A stretch of 64,000 bases of DNA from Saccharopolyspora kobensis. Lineage in GTDB: Bacteria > Actinomycetota > Actinomycetes > Mycobacteriales > Pseudonocardiaceae. Positions within the stretch are counted from its first letter, which is position 1. Every line of letters starts with the position of its first letter. The position numbers and the translations under genes are program-made. The stretch covers positions 124,001-188,000 of the forward strand of contig NZ_FNVB01000002.1 of the NCBI RefSeq assembly GCF_900108315.1. The letters run 5' to 3'. The notes below the pieces were generated by a model. It saw nothing but the letters and a program-made list of their open reading frames with translations. It ran no database searches and was not told the DNA's origin. Below are positions 52,645 through 61,459 of the stretch, piece after piece.

Positions 52645-52667
52645 AAATCCAGCAGGAGGAGCACTCG

Positions 52668-54026
52668 ATGACAGCCGCGATCGAACGGACCGGATCGGGG
52701 GTGGGCCTGCTGGCGGTCCTCATGCCCGCGGTCCTCACCACGGTCATCGCCAGCGACATGGTCAACCTGATGCTCCCGTCGATCGGCGCGGAGTTCGGCG
52801 CCGCGGAGGCCGAACTCGCCTGGGTGGTGACCGGGTTCCTGCTGGTGTTCGCGGTCGGAATCCCCGTCTACGGCCGCGTTTCCGACCGGGTGGGCCTGCG
52901 GCAGCTGTTCGGCTTCGCGCTGCTGGCCTACGCCGCCGGGAGCCTGGTGTGCGCGCTGGCACCGGATCTACCCGTCCTCGTGCTCGGGCGGATCGCGATG
53001 GGCATCGGCGCGGCCGCGATACCGGTGCTCTCGGTCATCGCCATCACCAGGCTGCTGCCCGCGGACCGGCGCGGCACGGCGATCGGCGTCGTCAGCGCGG
53101 CCGCTGGCGTCGGCACCGCGGCCGGGCCTGCGCTGGGCGGTGGGATCGGCCAGTTCCTCGGCTGGCGCACGCTGTTCTGGTTCATGGCCGGGATCGTGCT
53201 CGTGCTGCTCCCGGCGGCGTGGCGCGCGCTGCCCGGTGCCGCCCCGGCGGGCGGGAGCAGGTTCGACCTGCTCGGCGGCGTTCTCCTGGGCACCGGGGCC
53301 GGATTCCTGCTCTTCGGCGCGACGCAGGCGCAGGTCTCCGGGCTCACCGCTTCCCCGGCCTGGGGCAGCTTCCTGGCGTCAGCAGTCGCGATCGCGCTGT
53401 TCGGGTGGCGCACCGTTCGCGCCGCGCAGCCCTTCGTGCCGCCCTCGCTGTTCACCAACCGCGTCTACCGGATCGCCGTGCTCGTCACGTTCCTGGCCAT
53501 GGCCGTCAACCTCGGCGGCCTGGTCTTCGTGCCGCTGCTGCTGGTCGACGTCAACGGCCTGGCCCCGGGAACCGGCGCCCTGGTCATGATCCCGGCCGGG
53601 ATCGCCGTCGCCGCGCTCTCCCCGCTGATCGGCCGGATCACCGACCGCATCGGCACCCGCCTGCTGGTCGGGTCAGGCCTGGTGATCATGGCGCTGTCGG
53701 CCGGGTTCCTCGCCGCGGCCCACTCGGTGGTGCCGACCGCAGCCGGAATCCTCGGTCTCAGCGTCGGTTTCATCCTGGTGCTCACGCCGATCATCAACGC
53801 CGCGGCCGGTGCGCTGCCGCCCGAGCAGGTCGGCGTCGGCATCGGAATCCTGCAGGGAGCCCAGTTCCTCGGCGCAGGCACCGGCCCGGCGCTGTTCGGC
53901 GTGCTGCTCGCCGCGCGGCAGCAGCACACCGGCGCCGAAACCGCCTTCTCCCAGGTCTTCCTGACCATGGCGGTGATCGTCGTGCTCGCACTGGTCGCGG
54001 CGTTGCGGATGCGCCCCGAGCGCTGA
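52668..54026 (+). CDS. MFS efflux transporter controlled by the Rrf2 regulator
   Basis: 452 residues, about 14 hydrophobic segments. Motif A-like GRVSDRVGLRQLFGF follows TM2 and IPVLSVIAITRLLPADRRGTAIG lies in the 4/5 region. GGAGGAG precedes ATG 52668. It converges on the FAD gene with three bases between stops. It most resembles TetA(L)/DHA2-type drug antiporters; its substrate is unknown. Confidence 0.88.
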   Translation: MTAAIERTGSGVGLLAVLMPAVLTTVIASDMVNLMLPSIGAEFGAAEAELAWVVTGFLLVFAVGIPVYGRVSDRVGLRQLFGFALLAYAAGSLVCALAPDLPVLVLGRIAMGIGAAAIPVLSVIAITRLLPADRRGTAIGVVSAAAGVGTAAGPALGGGIGQFLGWRTLFWFMAGIVLVLLPAAWRALPGAAPAGGSRFDLLGGVLLGTGAGFLLFGATQAQVSGLTASPAWGSFLASAVAIALFGWRTVRAAQPFVPPSLFTNRVYRIAVLVTFLAMAVNLGGLVFVPLLLVDVNGLAPGTGALVMIPAGIAVAALSPLIGRITDRIGTRLLVGSGLVIMALSAGFLAAAHSVVPTAAGILGLSVGFILVLTPIINAAAGALPPEQVGVGIGILQGAQFLGAGTGPALFGVLLAARQQHTGAETAFSQVFLTMAVIVVLALVAALRMRPER

Positions 54027-54029
54027 TGG

Positions 54030-55697
54030 TCAGAGGCTCCGGGCCAGGGCTCGGCCGGCCGCGCGGCCGGAGAAGATGCAGCCGCCGAGGAAGGTTCCCT
54101 CCAGCGCGTTGTAGCCGTGCACGCCACCGCCGCCGAACCCGGCCACCTCACCCGCCGCGTACAGGCCGGGCAGCGGTGCGCCGTCCGGGCCGATCACCTG
54201 CGAGTCGAGGTTCGTCTGCACACCGCCCAGGGTCTTGCGGGTCAGGACGTTGAGCCGCACCGCGATCAGCGGGCCGTGCGCCGGATCGAGGATGCGGTGC
54301 GGCTTGGCCACCCGCGACACCTTGTCGGCCAGGTAGCGGCGAGCGTTGGCCACCGCCATCAGCTGGAAGTCCTTGGTGTGCTTGTGCGCGACCTCGCCGT
54401 CCCGGGCCGCGATCTGCCGCTCGATCTCGTCGTGGTCGAGCTGCGGGCCGCGGGCGATCCGGTTCATGCCCGCCACCAGCTCGCGCAGGTCGTCGGCCAC
54501 GACGAAGTCCACGCCCTTGTTCTTGAACGCGTCCACCGGGCCCGGCGCCTGCTTCGCCAGCCGGGAGCTGATGGTGAGCTTGAGGTCCTTGCCGGTGATC
54601 TCCGGGTTCTGCTCGGAACCGGAGAGGCTGAACTCCTTGGCCAGGATGGACTGCGTGAGCACCAGCCACGAGTAGTCGTACCCGGTGGCCAGGATCTCCT
54701 TCATCGTCCGGTTGGTGTCGAAGCCGGGGAAGCAGGGCGCGGGCAGCCGCTTGCCGGTGGCGTCGAACCACAAAGAGGACGGCCCGGCCAGGATGCGGAT
54801 CGCGTGGTCCGGCCAGATCGGGTCCCAGTTGTGGATTCCCTCGGTGTAGTGCCACATCCGGTCCCGGTTCACGATGCGCCCGCCCGCGGCCTCGGTGATC
54901 CCGATCATCCGCCCGTCCACGTGCGCGGGAACTCCGGAGATCATCGTCTCCGGGCACGGCCCCAGCCGGTCCACCGGCCAGTTCGCCCGGATCAGCTCGT
55001 GGTTGTGCCCGATCCCGCCGGAGGTGACGACGACGGCCCTGGCCCGCAGCTCGAAATCGCCCGCCGCCGCGCGCGAGGACGCCACCCCGCGGTCGGCTTC
55101 GCTCGGTTCCAGGACGGTGCCGCGCACTCCGACCACCGCGCCGTCCTGCACGATCAGCTCGTCGACCTGGTGGCGGAAGGCGAACCGGACCAGCCCGCGC
55201 CGCTCGGCGGCCAGCACCGGTTCGGCGAACACCCGGACCACCTCGGGCCCGGTGCCCCAGGTGATGTGGAAGCGGGGCACCGAGTTTCCGTGCCCGCCCG
55301 CGACTCCGCCGCCGCGCTCGGCCCAGCCGACCAGCGGCGTCAGCCGCAGCCCGAGATCGCGCAGGTACTGGCGCTTCTCGGTGGCGGCGAACCGCACGTA
55401 CGCGCGGGCCCACCGGCGGGCCCAGCTGTCCTCGTCGTCGCGGTCGAAACCGGCCGAGCCCAGCCAGTCCTGCAGCGCCAGCTCGTAGGAGTCGCGCACG
55501 CCGAGCCGCCGCTGCTCCGGGCTGTCGACCAGGAAGAGCCCGCCGAGCGACCAGAACGCCTGACCGCCCAGGTTGGCGCGGTTCTCCTGCTCGACGACGA
55601 CCACCCGGCGCCCCGCCTGGACCAGCTCGTAGGTCGCCACCAGCCCGGCCAGCCCGGCGCCGACCACGATGACGTCAGGTTCGGTGTCCACGTTCAT
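54030..55697 (-). CDS. FAD-binding dehydrogenase, KstD/fumarate-reductase-like
   Basis: 555 residues. FAD dinucleotide-binding VIVVGAGLAGLVATYELVQAG at residues 8-28, a middle substrate domain, and C-terminal GLYAAGEVAGFGGGGVHGYNALEGTFLGG, the second FAD contact. The long length and motif order match the FAD-binding dehydrogenase group related to 3-ketosteroid delta1-dehydrogenases and flavocytochrome c. ATG 55697 overlaps the TetR stop (ATGA). Likely repressed by that TetR; no steroid genes surround it, so the substrate is open. Confidence 0.87.
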   Translation of the reverse strand: MNVDTEPDVIVVGAGLAGLVATYELVQAGRRVVVVEQENRANLGGQAFWSLGGLFLVDSPEQRRLGVRDSYELALQDWLGSAGFDRDDEDSWARRWARAYVRFAATEKRQYLRDLGLRLTPLVGWAERGGGVAGGHGNSVPRFHITWGTGPEVVRVFAEPVLAAERRGLVRFAFRHQVDELIVQDGAVVGVRGTVLEPSEADRGVASSRAAAGDFELRARAVVVTSGGIGHNHELIRANWPVDRLGPCPETMISGVPAHVDGRMIGITEAAGGRIVNRDRMWHYTEGIHNWDPIWPDHAIRILAGPSSLWFDATGKRLPAPCFPGFDTNRTMKEILATGYDYSWLVLTQSILAKEFSLSGSEQNPEITGKDLKLTISSRLAKQAPGPVDAFKNKGVDFVVADDLRELVAGMNRIARGPQLDHDEIERQIAARDGEVAHKHTKDFQLMAVANARRYLADKVSRVAKPHRILDPAHGPLIAVRLNVLTRKTLGGVQTNLDSQVIGPDGAPLPGLYAAGEVAGFGGGGVHGYNALEGTFLGGCIFSGRAAGRALARSL

Positions 55698-56311
55698 CCC
55701 CTGCTCTCCACGCTGTAGGCCAGCACGACCTGCTCGAACAGATCGACCCGGCGCCGCACCGCCGGGCCGCCGGGTTCCATCAGGCACTGCACGGCGGTCC
55801 CGTCGTGCACCGCGACCAGTGCCTGCCCGAGCGCCACCGGATCCGGGACCCGCCGCCCGATCCGGTTCAGCAGCGCCTCGATGCCGGGCACGATCGCCGC
55901 CGCGATCGCCTCCTCCCGGGCCACCACGACCCGGCGCAGCGCGGGATTGCGCAACGCGTGCGCGCTGAACTCGGCGGTCACCCGGTACCAGTCGTCGTCC
56001 ACCGGCACCGCTTCGAGCAGCCGCTCGACGGCCGTGCGGACGTCGTCGACACCGGCGGTCCGCGCCGCGTCGAGCGCCGCCTCGACCTCGGCGAGCATCC
56101 GGTGCGAGTGCTGCTCCCACATCGCGAGGAACAGCTCCTCCAGCGAGGCGAAGTTGGAGTAGAACGCACCGCGCGTGTACCCGGCGCGGTCGCAGATCTG
56201 CTCGATCGTCGACCGCCCGAAACCCTCGGCGGCGAACACGACCAGCGCGGCGTCGAGCAGTCGCTGCCGGGTCTGCCCCCGCCGCTTGGTCACCCGCCGC
56301 TGCACGCTCAC
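55694..56311 (-). CDS. TetR-family regulator
   Basis: 205 residues from GTG 56311, preceded by GGGAGGG; the frame extends upstream but without a ribosome site. HTH at about residues 8-55: LLDAALVVFAAEGFGRSTIEQICDRAG then YTRGAFYSNFASLEELF. First gene of a two-gene operon with the flavoprotein and probably its repressor. GATGCATCCGTGCATC at 56351-56366 upstream is a candidate operator. Confidence 0.9.
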   Translation of the reverse strand: MSVQRRVTKRRGQTRQRLLDAALVVFAAEGFGRSTIEQICDRAGYTRGAFYSNFASLEELFLAMWEQHSHRMLAEVEAALDAARTAGVDDVRTAVERLLEAVPVDDDWYRVTAEFSAHALRNPALRRVVVAREEAIAAAIVPGIEALLNRIGRRVPDPVALGQALVAVHDGTAVQCLMEPGGPAVRRRVDLFEQVVLAYSVESRG

Positions 56312-56442
56312 CGACGCCCTCCCGGATCGATGGATGCACGAGCGTATCGGATGCATCCGTGCATCGGAACCCCCGGAACACCAGCTCCGAGCCAGGACCC
56401 GACGCGGCGATTCCGCGCGAGAACACCCTTTCCGCAGGTGGA

Positions 56443-56492
56443 GGCCCGTGAGTGGTTTGGGGCGCTATGACACCACAAACCACTCACGGGCC
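56443..56492. repeat. Dispersed palindromic repeat, copy 3 (probable terminator)
   Basis: Perfect 17-base arms GGCCCGTGAGTGGTTTG and its complement, with a centre GGGCGCTATGACACCA resembling that of copies 1 and 2. It lies 31 bases past the VOC stop, consistent with ending that transcript before the TetR operon. Confidence 0.8.
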
Positions 56493-56523
56493 CTGAGCAG
56501 GAGAAGCGGAGCCTTTGGCCGGG

Positions 56524-56874
56524 TCAGGACAGGTGCGCGAGGACGTTGATCACCACGCCGGTGGGGTCCTCGACGAAGAAGCGCCGGACGCCCCAGGGCT
56601 CGTTCGTCAGCGGGTAGACGATGTGCAGCCCGCGGCGCATGCACTCGGCGTGCGCCGCGTCGACGGCGTCCGGTTCGCCGACGTCGATCCCGAAGCGCGG
56701 CTCGGGATTCTCCATGCCCGGCGGCGAGATGATGAGCTGCGCCGCGGGGTCGTCCGGCGACCGCAGGCAGACCACCGGGTCTTCCATCGCCACTTCGAGC
56801 CCGAGCACGTCGACGTAGAAGCTCTTGGCGGCGGAGGCGTCGCCGACGAGGTAGGGGATGATTCTGCTGACCAT
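56524..56874 (-). CDS. VOC (glyoxalase/bleomycin-resistance) family protein
   Basis: 116 residues. Two beta-alpha-beta-beta-beta modules: SRIIPYLVGDASAAKSFYVDVLGLEV at the start and RRFFVEDPTGVVINVLAHL at the end. The E/H metal ligands are not all obvious, so activity or simple drug binding cannot be told. Start ATG 56874 gives the usual family N terminus. The nested AT-rich palindrome lies 78 bases upstream. Confidence 0.82.
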   Translation of the reverse strand: MVSRIIPYLVGDASAAKSFYVDVLGLEVAMEDPVVCLRSPDDPAAQLIISPPGMENPEPRFGIDVGEPDAVDAAHAECMRRGLHIVYPLTNEPWGVRRFFVEDPTGVVINVLAHLS

Positions 56875-56951
56875 CTCCCCATCCTCGCCGCCGCGCTCCC
56901 CCACCGCCTTGCAGGAATGGAATCTCCGCACCGGCCACCGCGGTACCCCAC

Positions 56952-56997
56952 CGCAATTTCAATTGAAATCAACGCGCTGATTTCAATTGAAATTGCG
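56952..56997. repeat. Nested inverted repeat made of two ATTTCAATTGAAAT palindromes (copies D and E)
   Basis: Two 14-base palindromes (56956-56969 and 56980-56993) are themselves arms of a larger perfect inverted repeat: 20-base arms (56952-56971 and 56978-56997) around the loop ACGCGC. Same core as at 40002-40180. Confidence 0.85.
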
Positions 56998-57020
56998 CAG
57001 ACCGCGTCGGGGCCGCCGGA

Positions 57021-57087
57021 CCGCAGCGTGGGAGGGGGTCGCAGGGCGGGAGGGGGCCGTAGCGTGGGAGGGGCCGCAGCGTGGGGG
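57021..57087. repeat. Short G-rich tandem repeat
   Basis: Four degenerate 14-18-base units of CCGCAGCGTGGGAGGGGG type, ending just past the stop of the amidohydrolase on the minus strand. On the + strand the repeated GGGAGGGG runs could form a quadruplex. Confidence 0.55.
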
Positions 57088-57095
57088 CCGCAGCC

Positions 57096-58304
57096 CTACT
57101 TGTCCAGCAGCTCGCAGCCTTCGGCCACCACTCGGCCGTTGTGCAGGACCGTCCGGTCGCGGCCTCGGTCCATCACCGCCGCCGTCGGGGTGTCGCCGTC
57201 CACCAGCAGGATGTCGGCCTGGTCGCCGACCGCCAGGCCGGGGCGGTCGGACACCGAGGCCAGCCGGGGCAGGTCGCGGTCGAGGATCGACGCGCCGCCG
57301 CGGGAGGCCACGGCCAGGCAGTGCTCGATCAGCTCGTCCTCGCGGAAGCGGTTGGTGAAGGCCAGCTGCCAGGTGCGGTCGAGCATGTCGGCGTTCCCAT
57401 AGGGCGACCAGTAGTCGCGCTGGCCGTCCTGGCCCAGTCCGACGCGGACACCGGCCGCGGTCAGCTCGGTGAGCGGCAGCGAGCCGTTCTGCGCGGGCGC
57501 GACCGTGGCCATCGAGACGTCGAGCTCGGCGAACTCCTCCACCAGCCGGCGAGTGGTGCTCTCCGAGACGCTGCCGAGGGCGTAGGCGTGCGAGATGGTG
57601 ACCTGGCCGGTCATGCCCAGTGCGCGCGTGCGCTCCAGGATGAGGTCGACGGAGAACACCCCGAGCTCGCCCGGCTCGTGCAGGTGGACGTCGACGGGCA
57701 CCTGGTGCTTGTCCGCCAGCCCGAACAGGACGTCCAGGTGGCGCACCGGGTCGCGGTCCAGCGTGCAGGGGTCGATCCCGCCGACCACCGCGGCCCCGGA
57801 AGCCAGCGCCTCGTCGATGAGCTCCGGGACGCCCGGCTCGCGCAGCAGGCCTGCCTGCGGGAACGCGATGACCTCCACCTCGCACCGGTCGCGGTGCGTC
57901 TCCTTCGCGGCCAGCACGCCTTCGAAGCGCTCCAGCCCGCAGTCGGCGTCGATCTGCGCGTAGCTGCGCACTCGGGTCGTGCCCTGCGCGATCATCCGGC
58001 CGAGCGTGTGGGTCGCGCGTTCGGCCACCGTCCACTCGGCGTCGCGCCAGTTCTCGCGGTCGTTCATCACCATCGGCCAGATGCCGGGACTGCCGGTGTG
58101 CGGGCGGAACGGCAGGCCGATGCGGGTCGAGTCGAGGTGGCAGTGCACGTCGGAGAAGGCGGGCAGCGCGAGCCGCCCGCGCCCGTCGACCGCACCGGCG
58201 ATGTCCACTTCGGACTTGAGCTCGGTGATGGCGGTGATCCGGCCGTCCTCGACGGCGATCTCGGCGAGCGGGCCGCCCCACGGGCGGACGTTGGTGATCA
58301 GCAT
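57096..58304 (-). CDS. Amidohydrolase, cytosine-deaminase-like
   Basis: 402 residues. Metal-binding HxH is H54-C-H56 in SDVHCHLDS; then VDVHLHEPGELG, TISHAYALG and GLGQDGQRDYW supply the further His and Asp ligands, as in bacterial cytosine/isoguanine deaminases (CodA). GGAGGAG precedes ATG 58304. It follows the other amidohydrolase after 20 bases, and a DUF3100 membrane protein is divergent, suggesting one pathway for an imported heterocycle or amide. Confidence 0.88.
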   Translation of the reverse strand: MLITNVRPWGGPLAEIAVEDGRITAITELKSEVDIAGAVDGRGRLALPAFSDVHCHLDSTRIGLPFRPHTGSPGIWPMVMNDRENWRDAEWTVAERATHTLGRMIAQGTTRVRSYAQIDADCGLERFEGVLAAKETHRDRCEVEVIAFPQAGLLREPGVPELIDEALASGAAVVGGIDPCTLDRDPVRHLDVLFGLADKHQVPVDVHLHEPGELGVFSVDLILERTRALGMTGQVTISHAYALGSVSESTTRRLVEEFAELDVSMATVAPAQNGSLPLTELTAAGVRVGLGQDGQRDYWSPYGNADMLDRTWQLAFTNRFREDELIEHCLAVASRGGASILDRDLPRLASVSDRPGLAVGDQADILLVDGDTPTAAVMDRGRDRTVLHNGRVVAEGCELLDK

Positions 58305-58324
58305 TGCTCCTCCGTCGTGGTCGC

Positions 58325-59800
58325 TCACGAGCGCGTCTCGTCGAAGTCCGGGTAGGTGGGCGGGAACAGCTCCGCGGCCGGGCGGCGCAGCACGTCGCGC
58401 TCGGAGTAGGCCTCGCGCATGCGCTCGAAGAGCAGCTGCGCGCGCTCGCGGAGGTCGTCGAGGTCGACACCGGGGATGCGGGAGTCGACGAGCACCGGCC
58501 GACCCGCGACCACCGAATGCGTTGCCTGCCGGGCGGTTCCGCTGAGCAGGAAGGTCCGCACCGGGTCGTCGAGGACGCCGTCGCGGATGTCGTCGATGCG
58601 GAACGCCACCAGATCGGCCTGCGCACCCGGTTCCAGGCGGCCCAGATCGGTGCGGCCGAGCGCGCGGGCACCACCGAGGGTCGCGGCGTCGACGTAGTGC
58701 TCGGCCGGGGCGGCGTCCATCCGCCCGTCCAGGACCTTGGCGATGTGCACGCCGAGGTCCATGCCGCGGATCAGGTCCGGCGGGAAGGAATCAGTGCCCA
58801 GGCACAGGTTGATCCCGGCGCGCCGGTAGTCCCCGAAGGAGCGCAGGACCGCCCCGTAGCGCAAGGACGTCTGCGGGCAGTGCACGATCGACACCCCGGC
58901 TTCCGCCAGGGTCGCCAGATCGCCGCGGTCCTCGCCGTGCACCTGGGGGTGCCGGTCGAGGACCAGGCCGTGCGGGATGAGCAAGCGGGTGCCGAGCAGG
59001 CCGGTGCGGTCGAGCACCTCCAGCGGCGTCGCGCCGTGCTGCCGCTGCACGAGCTCTCGCTCCAGCAGGCCTTGCAGGCTGTGCAGGCGCACGATCGCGT
59101 CGCGCTGCCGGGCGATCTCCGCGGTGTCGCGCATGAGCTGCTCGGTGAGCGTTTCGATGCGGCACGGCAGGAGAACGCCGGTGACCAGCGGATCGGACAG
59201 CTCGGCGGCGTGGTCCAGGAACCGGATCGCGTCGCGCAGGCCGGCGCGGCCCTGCTCCTCGTCGAAGGCCACGTCCCGGCCGCCTCCCGGCAGCGCGACG
59301 TTGACGCCCGAGCGGTACGCGGGCCCGAGGTAGCCGCGCAGACCGATCCGGCGGGAGGTCTCCGCCATCGCGACCAGCTCGTCGAACGGCTCGGCCCACG
59401 AGCTGTGGATCTCCGAGGCGATCGGCATGTAGGTGGTGATGCCGTGCAGTGCCAGCTGCACCAGCGCGTACTCGCGGACGGTGGCCCGCTCCTGCGGGGT
59501 GAACACGTCCCGGCGCCGGTTCCGGAAGTAGTCCAGCGACCACTGCAGCCCGTCGGCCCGCTCCGGGGTGGCCCACGAGTCGAGCACCAGGTGGTCGATG
59601 TCGGTGAGCGCGTCGAGGTCGATCAGCCCCGGCAGGACCAGCGAATCGCCGAGGTCCACCTCGGTGTCGACGGGGCCGTCGTAGCGGTGTCCGACGTGGA
59701 CGATGACGTCGTCCTCCCAGACGACCTCGCCGCCGCGCAGCAGCGCGTGGTGCCCGGCCCGGTGGGCGAGGACGTGACTGGCGCGCCATCGAGTGCGCAT
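58325..59800 (-). CDS. Amidohydrolase-superfamily protein with a non-canonical first metal motif
   Basis: 491 residues. The overall plan is that of chlorohydrolase/guanine-deaminase-like enzymes (GTDSFPPDL near 342 and the C-terminal GRTDLGRLEPGAQADLVAF). However, the usual HxH after PGLI is absent: residues 58-70 read GLIDLDALTDIDH. Other polar landmarks (VRLHSLQG, VHCPQTSLRYG) persist. It may bind metal differently or not at all. GAGGAGG precedes ATG 59800. First gene of a probable operon with the cytosine-deaminase-like protein. Confidence 0.82.
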   Translation of the reverse strand: MRTRWRASHVLAHRAGHHALLRGGEVVWEDDVIVHVGHRYDGPVDTEVDLGDSLVLPGLIDLDALTDIDHLVLDSWATPERADGLQWSLDYFRNRRRDVFTPQERATVREYALVQLALHGITTYMPIASEIHSSWAEPFDELVAMAETSRRIGLRGYLGPAYRSGVNVALPGGGRDVAFDEEQGRAGLRDAIRFLDHAAELSDPLVTGVLLPCRIETLTEQLMRDTAEIARQRDAIVRLHSLQGLLERELVQRQHGATPLEVLDRTGLLGTRLLIPHGLVLDRHPQVHGEDRGDLATLAEAGVSIVHCPQTSLRYGAVLRSFGDYRRAGINLCLGTDSFPPDLIRGMDLGVHIAKVLDGRMDAAPAEHYVDAATLGGARALGRTDLGRLEPGAQADLVAFRIDDIRDGVLDDPVRTFLLSGTARQATHSVVAGRPVLVDSRIPGVDLDDLRERAQLLFERMREAYSERDVLRRPAAELFPPTYPDFDETRS

Positions 59801-59844
59801 CGGGAAGACCTCCTCCGGCAGAACCTGCGGCGAACCCTAACATT

Positions 59845-59854
59845 TGGCATACCA
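59845..59854. promoter_or_regulatory. TGGCATACCA site near the amidohydrolase start
   Basis: Differs by one base from a perfect TGGTATACCA palindrome, and resembles CGGTATACCG at 59986-59995 on the other side of the same divergent region. Possibly one regulator's pair of sites. Confidence 0.3.
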
Positions 59855-59985
59855 GAAACCCGCCCTCAGCACGGGTTCCAGCAAGCGACTCCGCCGAACT
59901 TCGCGAAACACCTTGATTAACAACAGTTGACACAGGTATTTGCGGTAGCGAACACCGTTTCGGCAGCCAACAGCTAGGCTCCCGC

Positions 59986-59995
59986 CGGTATACCG
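59986..59995. promoter_or_regulatory. CGGTATACCG palindrome near the DUF3100 start
   Basis: Perfect 10-base palindrome 27 bases before ATG 60023. See the TGGCATACCA site at 59845. Confidence 0.35.
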
Positions 59996-60022
59996 AACCG
60001 GTCGACCACTTCGGAGACTGCC

Positions 60023-61360
60023 ATGGAACCAGGCGCCGGAACCGCCGCGCCCGGCCAGATCACCCGCGCGCACTGGGTGACCGCGACCGTGCTGTCCACC
60101 GCGGTCTCCGCCATCGCGGTGCTGATCGGCGAGCACAAGTTCGACATCGGCCCGGCCGCCATCGCGCTGTTCCCGATCGTGTGGGCGGTGCTGATCGGCG
60201 CGATCGTCGGCGTCCAGCGCTGGCGTCCGGTCTCCGGCGCCACCCGGTCGGTGGCAGGCGTGCTGCTGGAGATCAGCATCCTGCTCTTCCTGGCCAAGCT
60301 CGGCACCGAGATCGGCCCCACCCTGGCGAAGTTCCAGAACCTCGGCCCGGCGATCGTGCTGCAGGAGGTCGGGCACATCTTCGGCACGGTCGTCATCGCG
60401 CTGCCGGTCGCGGTGGCGCTGGGCATCGGGCGGGCCTCGATCGGCGCCACCTGGTCCATCGACCGCGAGTCCTACCTGGCCTTCGCCATCGAGCGCTTCG
60501 GCGTCCGCTCCCCCGAGTACCGCGGTGTCTTCTCGGTCTGGCTGATCGGCACCGTCTTCGGCGCGCTCTACGTCTCGCTGCTCGCCGGGTTCACCGGCAG
60601 CCTCGGCATCCTCAGCCCGCTCGCGCTCGCGCTGGGCCTCGGCCTGGGCTCGGGGTCGATGATGCTCGGCGGCGTCGGCGCGCTGTCGCTGCTCTACCCG
60701 GAGCAAGCGGCCGAGATCGCCGCGCTGGCCGCACTGTCCAACCTGGTCACCAACATTGTCGGCTTCTACTCCGGGGTGTTCCTGGCGCTGCCTCTGTGCC
60801 GCCGCCTCTACGCCTTCTGGAGCCGGTTCTTCGGCCGCGACGACGAGGGCCGGCGCCACCGCGCCCAGCGGACCTCCGCACCAGCGGAGCAGGAGGTGCT
60901 GGCGGTCGCGGAGGACCCGAAGGTCCGGATGACGCCCTGGTCGCGACTGCTGAGCTACGTCATCGTCGGCGTGGCCGGGCTGCTGGTCAACGCGCTGGGC
61001 ACCTGGTCGCTGGCGGTCGAGGACGCGATCGGCATCGCCGTGCTGCTGGTGATCGTCCGGGTCGCGATCGCGCTGGGCAAGCTGCTGCCCGCGATCCCCT
61101 CCAGCGTGTTCGTCCTGGGCATCGGCACCTTGCTGTCAGCGGGCTTCCTGCCGACCGGCGCCTGGCTGACCGACCTGCTGCCGAACCTGGAGGTGATGCT
61201 GATCGGCCTGCCGGGACTGGCGCTCATCGGGCTCACCCTGGGCCGCGACGTGCAAGCGCTGCGGCAGCTCAGCTGGAAGATCGTGCTGGTCGCACTGCTG
61301 ACCTACACCTCGTCCTTCCTCGCCGCCGCAGCGCTCGGCCAGTCCGTCCTGCACCTGTGA
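60023..61360 (+). CDS. DUF3100-family membrane protein (probable transporter)
   Basis: 445 residues, at least ten hydrophobic segments arranged as two halves around a basic cytoplasmic loop (GRDDEGRRHRAQRT, near residue 275). It resembles DUF3100 proteins, often encoded beside amidohydrolases. This points to transport of the amidohydrolase substrate, but no function is proven. The gene is divergent from the amidohydrolase operon across 222 bases with paired operator-like sites. Confidence 0.75.
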   Translation: MEPGAGTAAPGQITRAHWVTATVLSTAVSAIAVLIGEHKFDIGPAAIALFPIVWAVLIGAIVGVQRWRPVSGATRSVAGVLLEISILLFLAKLGTEIGPTLAKFQNLGPAIVLQEVGHIFGTVVIALPVAVALGIGRASIGATWSIDRESYLAFAIERFGVRSPEYRGVFSVWLIGTVFGALYVSLLAGFTGSLGILSPLALALGLGLGSGSMMLGGVGALSLLYPEQAAEIAALAALSNLVTNIVGFYSGVFLALPLCRRLYAFWSRFFGRDDEGRRHRAQRTSAPAEQEVLAVAEDPKVRMTPWSRLLSYVIVGVAGLLVNALGTWSLAVEDAIGIAVLLVIVRVAIALGKLLPAIPSSVFVLGIGTLLSAGFLPTGAWLTDLLPNLEVMLIGLPGLALIGLTLGRDVQALRQLSWKIVLVALLTYTSSFLAAAALGQSVLHL

Positions 61361-61459
61361 AAAGCGTGTTTGCGGTCGATCTGCCGGGCTGGTCGCTTGG
61401 CGGAACCCCGGACTGCGGGTGCCCCTCCTGGTGCATGACCGAATACGCGGCGGAGGGGC

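Noticed and set aside
57021..57087. CRISPR-like array
   Set aside because: Units are 14-18 bases, contiguous and without unique spacers, with no cas genes in the window.
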